A stretch of 64,000 bases of DNA. It comes from Polytrichum commune. Its lineage: Eukaryota; Streptophyta; Polytrichopsida; Polytrichales; Polytrichaceae. Location: NCBI GenBank assembly GCA_950295325.1, contig OX485809.1, positions 6,696,001-6,760,000 of the forward strand, given 5' to 3'. This document shows, one piece after another, positions 57,901-64,000 of the stretch; the first letter of the stretch is position 1; every line of letters begins with the position of its first letter. The notes beneath the pieces were generated by a model. That model had not been told where the DNA came from. It made no database searches and saw only the letters and a program-made list of their open reading frames with translations. The position numbers were made by a program, and so were the translations under genes.

Positions 57901-60900
57901 ACATGGATTTTGTCTCCACCGTGTCAACCCTACACCCGGCAAGGTGATTTCAGTCAATTTTTCCAAGTATTCCATTTTACAGACTGACTTTTAGAGCAAG
58001 CCTGCCTGTCTTCTCTGAAAACAAGGCTGCATTCTTGTTATAATGGCAGTTTTATAACTTCAGTCAGGAAGGTTAGGGCAGCCCTGATGATGACGACGAA
58101 GTTGTCTGTCATGATTGTTTATTTTTTTATCCTTGTTTCTTATGTATGTGGTCCCACAAATCCTCTAGCATCCAACCACTTTTTTCTTTCTGGATGTGGA
58201 TGCGGGTGAGTGCATTCTTCTCCCACCAGTTGGCCGTATCCATAGCCACATTTGGGAAAAACTTATTTGATTCCATGTTGGCTTGCAAAAAGACATTGTC
58301 AAAGAGCTCATCAATTCAAGTACTCTAAACTATTACAGGTTGGACTTTGATGGGATACTAGAGTTATCCTTAAAGTCTCTTAAAAACTCATGGTTTGGTA
58401 GGGAGTTTTGGCCCACTTTTGACATTTTAATATGTATAAAGAGTGTCAAAGTGGTTTCAGAACTTCCGATTTTACTGAAATGAAGGAGAGGCATGTGACT
58501 TTAACCAAAAGATGGCTATATAAAGATGATTTTTTTATGGCAAACTTTTGAAGGCGCCTAAATTGGTGCTCTCAAAAGTTTGATAGGGATTTCAGATTTA
58601 CACAGCCATCTTTTAGCCAAAGTCAAAGGCTCCCCCTGTGAAAGTCACACTAGCTGGTTCTGACCAACATTTATGATTGGTCCGGTGAAGGTTGCAGGCT
58701 TGCGGAAAGATGCTGAGGATGCCCGTGCCCATTCATTCCTTCAAATGCTTGAAATGCTACCTCAAATGAAGTTTCCTCCCCATCACATTTTGGTTGAAAA
58801 TGTTGTTGGTTTTGAGGTTTGTGAAACAAACATCTAGGGATGAATATGTAATATGTTGCCTCTAGATTCTTAGAGCATCCCCACTCTCTTCCACTACGGA
58901 CAACTCTTAACTAATACTGCCAATTTAAAAGTGAAATTGAACAAAGTAGTCATCCACAAGTTCCCTTTACCCTGTAAATTAGGGGTGCTCTCTCCCTGAC
59001 TTCCACACCTTTAAATATGTATAGTTTCAACTCCTGAATAAGGGAATCAACTATCATCATATCTCACAATCTTCGACCAAATAGAATTCTTAGCTTGAAC
59101 TTTTCTATGTTGAGCCTTATGTATTGTAAAAAAATTAGTTTTTGATTATGGTACCCACAACTTCAAGTGCTCATATATAGAGTGAACATGTGGAATAAAT
59201 AGATGGGCTGCTCTTCTTTAAACGAAAGTCAACTGATTTAAAACTTCTTGGCTTGGTGTACAATCACTCAACATTGAGAATGCTTGAAGGTGAGTGAAAT
59301 TATTTATTATTTTGCACTCCAAAATGCCTCAAGCTTTCAATGCCTTTCACTTATTTTTTGTGCAGAACTCAGTCACTCATGGCCACCTTATGGATGTATT
59401 TGAGGAAGCTGGTTTTGTGACTCAGGAATTTATACTGAGTCCACTCCAGTTGGGCATACCATACTCTCGCCCACGGTACTTCTGCCTGGTATTTTTTTTT
59501 TAATCCTTTGGCTTACAGTGATGAGCAGGTGTAGGTTAATAAACTTGTGTGCAAACTGTACAAAGTTAAATTGGGATACAATAGATTTATTCTCTAACTT
59601 AATGGGACTTTTTGTTGGGAGTTAGTCCCCTATGATTTTCCATTGGCTGTTTGCATATGAAGCAATGATTTCTTCCCACTTGTGGTGCACGCATGGAGGT
59701 AGTGCTTGAGTTTGAATGAAGAGCGACTTATCTTGTGAGGTTTATTGAGGGCCAAACTCATTCTAGCACCTCTTGGCATGCCAAAATGAGTTTGACCTCA
59801 ATGCACTGGTATAGAATGTTTCGCGACCAAAACTTATCTTGAGTTAGAGGATAACTTTGATACCTATAATTTTGTTCATGGACTTGCTATTGAACTTCCT
59901 TTGTGTACATGTCGATAACTAATTGCAATGTTGTGTTCCAGGCAAAGAAGAAACCCAATAATTTCTTATACCCGGAATTCAACAATTCTTTGCTCTTTGA
60001 GTTAGGACCACTTGCCAATGTCATCACACCACCATCTCGGGTGGAAAAAAGCAACATCATCAAAAAACAGGATGTAAAGGACTCATTGGCAGCTGTGACG
60101 GATTTTTCATTAGAAAGGAGTGATGATATAAAGGAAATGTTACACCCAAACAGGTCACCTATGGTGAAAATGAATGAACCTATTCTTGATCCTGCTGTTT
60201 GCTGCCAACCATTAAGTGAATTCCTGGAGGAAGAGCCTTGTGTAATTGATGGTACCAGCGCACCTCCTTTATTGAGGAAGTTAAATAATCAAGATGATGA
60301 ATTTGAAGCTGAAGGAGAGAGGTCTCAAAGTCAAGAAGGGACCTCACAAGGTGCAATTTTGACTACTCGGTGGGAACCTTACAAAGTGCCCTCAGCTGTT
60401 ACAGAGCGGTGGGGTGATTGTTTCGGTATCCTTTTAAGATCAGTGAGTATCATGAGTTTTTCATGTGTTAAAGATAATGCCGAATTTAGCTTTGAAAAAG
60501 GTTTCTCTGTTTTATTTTACTCATTGAAGTTGATGACTCGTTATTTAGAACATTAGGTCCTTAATTTTCCAAACAGACATTGTGACCAAGGACTCGAAAA
60601 GATGTTGTTGTTTCACCAAGAGCTATGGGAAATATGCCAAGGGCACGGGCTCCTTCCTAGCAACTCAGGTACACTAACTACCTTGGACTGCCTTTTGGTG
60701 CTGATGTCACAGTTGAAGAAGCTTGCTGGTTTTGTGGTGCTGAGGAATAATTTTGGGATTTGTGTGACCTTGAATAGAGTTATCCTTTAACTTCATGGGA
60801 CATTTTGTTGGGAGTTGGTCCTGTGATTTTTCATTGGTTGCTTTGCATCCAAAATCATAAGTCGATTCCACTTGTGATGGTGCACACTTGGAGGTAGTGT

Positions 60901-63091
60901 TTGAAATTGAGTGAAGAGCAACCTATTTTGGTTCATTAGAGTTATTCTTAAAGCTCAAGAGCTCATGGTTTGTTTGGGACTTTTGACCCATTTTTGACAT
61001 TATGATAGAGTTATCTGTTAATGCAACGGAGTTTTGGTTGGGAGTTGGTTGTTCTGCATACAATACCTCCCATGTTCGGTAAGTTTTTGGTTCATACTTG
61101 GGAGTTCAGTGTGGATATTTGAATAAGAGCTCCCTTTATCGGTTCATTGAGGGTCAAACTCATTTTGGCATGCCAGGAGGTGCTAAAATGAGTTTGGCCC
61201 CCAATGAACCAATATAAAATGTTCCTTGTTCAAACCTCCACACTGACTCCAAGCATGCAGTGAAAACTTACCGAACATGAAATTTTTTGTATGCAAAACA
61301 ACCAACTCCAAACCAAAATTCTGGTTGATCCAAAGGATAACTCTAATGACTAAGGAGTGTTATAGTGGTGTCGGAACCCCCAATCTTACTTTAATGAAAC
61401 GGAGGCATTTGACTTTGGCCAAACAACGGCTATATAAAAATTTCATGGAAATGTTTTGAAGGCACCTATAATGGTGCTCTTGAAAGTTTGATAAGGGGTG
61501 AATTTTTATATACTACTTTAACACTCCTAATGTGAAACATATCAAAATGTGAAAAGTGGGCCAAAACTACCTACCAAACCAAGAGTTTTTGAGAGACTTC
61601 AAGGATAACTCTATTGAGGGCCAAAACTCATCTTAGCACTTTTTGGCATGCCAATTTGACCCTGGATGAACCAATATAGAATGTTCTTCAGAACTCCACA
61701 CTACTTTTGAGCATGCACTGGAAGCTTACCTTACATAAAAGGTTTTGTATGCGAATAAACCAACTTCCTACCAGAAGTCCCATCTTTGAGACCGTTGTTG
61801 AGTTAAATGAAAACTTCAATATGCACTTCATATTTGGTATCAAGCTCTCTATTTCATCAAAAATATATTTTCAAGCAAAGAACCAAAAAACAGAAACTGA
61901 ACGAGATGATAGTGGATTTTCCACTAACCCAAATATATAGGTCTTTTAAAAAAATCAGCCCTGGTTTTTTTGTATGTTGGTCAATAACGTTTTGTTGCTC
62001 TCATATGTTGTGTTGATATTTGAACGTGCAGAATGTTTGGGAGAATGGTAAGAAGTTTGAGGCCGCTTTAACAGCAGATGACTTGCCTGGAGGTGTGTCT
62101 CTGGCTAGTCTTGGATTGCGTTACTTTACACCAAGAGAGGTGAGCAAATGCCTTTTTCTTTTATTTTTATTTTTATTTTTTTAATGTTCATTGTTCTGTA
62201 TTTACTTAAGCAAGTCAGCAGTTCACTATAAACCAGGTTTTGAAATTTACTTGAACAGATTGCCCTCCAGATATTTATATGTAAGGTAATCAAACCTAAT
62301 TCTGCTACTTATTTTAGTCAGACACCTATATTTGAGTGGTGTGTGGTGTAGATGTGCTTCTAAGAACAGATACCAAAAAGGCATCCTGTGTTTAAAAGAG
62401 ATTGGACTATGTGCTCAAAATTTGGTATATATTCTAGGTTTAATAACCAACATAATTGAGGGGACGTATATGATCATTTATGAAGAAAGACACTCTTACC
62501 TTTTATGATAATGAACATGAGTTTATATGAACTTCAAAAATCATAAGGAGTACGGCTATGGCGTTGATTTGGATTTGCTAATCATCTCGTCCTTATCATG
62601 TGTTTAATATCTTAAGGAAGTGGGTGGACTGGCAAAAAGACCCATTTATGACCTGTCTAACCTTAGTGCGAGGCATGTTGCTGTTGCAGATGGCCAATCT
62701 CCATTCATTTCCTAAAGATTTCACATTCCCTCCTCATGTGAGCTTGAAGCAAAGGTAGCTATTGTCCTTTTGATCTCCTGATTGACATTGTTATTTTTGT
62801 GAGATCTCAAACTTGGTTATGTTTCTGAAATTATTTCCAAAGCAAGTGAAAAAGTAGGTTTAAGATGGCCACTTGAGGATAAGTATTCCTTTGGGTGGTT
62901 TGCATGTATTCTTTTGATGATTTTGGTTAACGTTGCATCATAAAAAATAAAATAAACTCATGTTGCTGTGCAGGTATGCATTACTAGGAAATAGCTTAAG
63001 CGTGGCAGTTGTGGGTGCTCTCCTGCGGTACCTCTTTTTAGACAGGAATCAACAAACAGATATGTCCAATTTGAAAGGTTCAATATCATAA
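54988..63091 (+). CDS. DNMT2: DNMT2 (TRDMT1) tRNA-Asp cytosine-5 methyltransferase, 454 aa, 10 exons
   Basis: Exons: 54988-55038, 56553-56663, 57850-57943, 58698-58816, 59366-59488, 59942-60425, 60577-60668, 62032-62139, 62690-62754, 62974-63091. All nine GT-AG junctions agree in phase; stop is TAA. DNMT2 methylates C38 of tRNA-Asp with a DNA-methyltransferase-like fold. Motif I is [11 protein letters not shown] (start of exon 1). The catalytic PPC loop is in [13 protein letters not shown] (about residues 90-100) and motif VI is LVENVVGFE (about 124-132). The DNMT2-specific CFT motif is in [18 protein letters not shown], after the exon 6/7 junction. Motif X is [14 protein letters not shown] near the end. 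No catalytic residue is missing. It is about 60-70 residues longer than typical members (~385-390), because exon 6 carries an extra acidic segment. The introns total 6.7 kb and are packed with foldback and dispersed repeats. Confidence 0.96.
55160..56300. repeat. ~290-bp tandem duplication in DNMT2 intron 1
   Basis: The landmark 'ttctgtcacgcagctgaatg' and its variants recur at about 55312, 55605, 55891 and 56185, with a partial copy at 55163. Spacing is 286-294 bp. Each unit also carries 'ggcctgagaatgctatctgc' and 'cagcttgggtgaaaacgaat' variants. Confidence 0.92.
56765..57235. repeat. Foldback element C in DNMT2 intron 2
   Basis: The left arm ('acatccaatgtttcaaaacg') and right arm ('gtcgaacatttggaaacgtc') are inverse-complementary. 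A second inner pair (arms around 56905-56960) nests inside. It is non-coding and MITE-like, with poorly defined ends. Confidence 0.65.
57236..57560. repeat. Foldback element A in DNMT2 intron 2, copy 1
   Basis: A hairpin centred on 'attttggcatgccaaaa'. The outer arms read 'ttgttttgcatacaatatct' and, in inverse, 'tttgtatgcaagacaacc'. Related copies lie at 59575-59875, 60785-60930 (half), 61005-61350 and 61610-61800 (partial). Confidence 0.8.
58343..58650. repeat. Foldback element B in DNMT2 intron 3, copy 1
   Basis: It starts 'agagttatccttaaagtctc' and is closely related to the inverse of 61356-61620. It contains the inverse pair 'cttttgaaggcgcctaaatt' / 'ttggtgctctcaaaag'. Confidence 0.75.
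59575..59875. repeat. Foldback element A in DNMT2 intron 5, copy 2
   Basis: Ends 'attctctaacttaatgggac' and 'cttgagttagaggataact'. The centre is 'cttggcatgccaaaatgagt'. Same family as 57236-57560. Confidence 0.8.
60785..61800. repeat. Nested cluster of foldback elements A and B in DNMT2 intron 7
   Basis: A half copy of A (60785-60930) is followed by the left arm of B (60940-61015). Then come a complete A (61005-61350, ends AGAGTTATC..GATAACTCT), a B copy in the opposite sense (61356-61620, ending 'aggataactctattg'), and a partial A (61610-61800). The 1,363-bp intron is almost entirely made of these elements. Confidence 0.78.
62282..62640 (+). repeat. Dispersed repeat family D, copy 4, in DNMT2 intron 8
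   Basis: It starts 'gtaaggtaatcaaacctaat', then 'gacacctatatttgagtggt', 'cataattgaggggacgtata', and ends near 'cttaaggaagtgggtggact'. It is a near-full-length relative of 1987-2345. Confidence 0.82.
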
Positions 63092-64000
63092 TAACTCAGA
63101 TTTCTGAGATGTCAGAATGGCATTTATCTGACAGGTGTTAAAGCCATTTGTATCTAACATAGACAAGTTTGAATCTGTGCCGTTCTGGCCCATTGCACTT
63201 GTGTTATGAATAATGAATCATTTTAACATGGTCCTTGGTGGTCTAAGCTTGCCATCTCACTGATCAATGTCCAACGGTGGAAGGACAGTCTCAACACCAC
63301 CACATTGTCTGTTGCATAATAGATTATCAAAGCTTGTATGTCACATATTCATAACACAATAAAACACATAGATCAATGATGCATAATTCAAGCACAGATC
63401 AGTCGATTTGAGGAGTTGGAATGGCCTTGAGTAGTTATAAAATTTCATGGTTACAATGGAGGGAGGTTTTGAGGGAGATTCAAACAATTGATTCATGAAA
63501 CCATTTTGGAATTGAAATGTTTCTTGTAAACAAAGTCAACCAAATGCTATTCTCAAGGAGTGTGTATAGTTACTTGCTTGAGCCTTGCAGGAGGGTCTAC
63601 TGCTTGCTTGCTTCAAATGCAAAGATTTTTTGGGTGTGAGTGGAGGTTTATTCCCTGCATAGAACGTAGTTATGATAATGTGCACGAGTGTCGCAAACTT
63701 GACCCGCAAAACTTGTCTCAAGATGTATGTTGTTTCAAATGAGCATAGATCACTTGATGAGGAGCTGGAATCGCCTACAATAGCTCTAAAACTTTGCACT
63801 AGTCCACATGACATGATTAATTTCTAGCCCATCATGAACTGGGGCTACAATCACTTGGTGCGCGGGTGAGGTGCATTGTATGGGACAGGACATTTGCTAC
63901 AGTCTATATTTGTATTTGTATTTGTTGTGCTTGTGTGCAATGAAAACACAACACATCGGTGAGATTTGAGATGGTGAGCGCTACAGGAAAAAGAATTAAA
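63092..64000. other. 3' flank of DNMT2, no gene seen
   Basis: Short open frames only. Two loosely similar segments ('gatcagtcgatttgaggag' near 63397 and 'gatcacttgatgaggag' near 63748) hint at an old duplication. No gene is supported up to the window end. Confidence 0.45.

Overview
The window is nuclear DNA of a green plant, probably an early-diverging streptophyte (bryophyte, fern-grade plant or charophyte alga). The host genes are spliced with GT-AG introns and have plant-type domain layouts (DNMT2, ERG28, MPDU1, and a METTL2-like protein with the double-methyltransferase layout of plants). Introns are long and packed with repeats, and AT-rich intergenic DNA surrounds GC-richer transposons. 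The species cannot be named from the sequence.

Layout. 1-8.7 kb: gene-poor DNA with a degenerate tandem repeat, two PIF/Harbinger-type MITEs with TAA duplications, and copies of a dispersed repeat. 8,742-42,008: a giant piggyBac-type element (perfect 16-bp inverted ends starting CCC, flanked by TTAA). It carries an intact 951-codon piggyBac transposase, a broken captured copy of a METTL2-like tRNA methyltransferase gene, and an unrecognised spliced gene in its right arm. Nested in it at 19,694-37,302 is a second giant transposon of 17.6 kb. This one has 29-bp perfect inverted repeats and a 12-bp direct repeat at its ends, and encodes a MULE transposase with a SWIM finger. It also carries two small lysine/arginine-rich genes, about 6 kb of satellite built around a 22-bp perfect palindrome (about 50 sites), and an 11-exon gene. 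That gene reads as a ParB-like N-terminal domain joined to an N6/N4-type DNA methyltransferase-like domain, and is broken here by two in-frame stops. 42-48 kb: a purine tract, a 35-bp minisatellite, a dead LINE with RT and RNase H, and a ~70-bp minisatellite. 48-64 kb: host genes MPDU1 (-), ERG28 (-) and DNMT2 (+). ERG28 and DNMT2 are divergent and 281 bp apart. DNMT2 is spread over 8.1 kb with 10 exons that join in phase.

How the parts relate. The host genes are ordinary housekeeping genes: dolichol-linked sugar use, sterol synthesis scaffold, and tRNA m5C methylation. The most interesting unit is the nested MULE. It combines a transposase, a ParB/methyltransferase-like protein, and a large array of palindromes whose linkers vary while the palindrome stays constant. 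This invites the hypothesis of a protein-palindrome system like ParB-parS, or an anti-silencing system, carried by a plant DNA transposon. That link is inference; the element ends, exon structure, motifs and palindrome array are read directly from the sequence.
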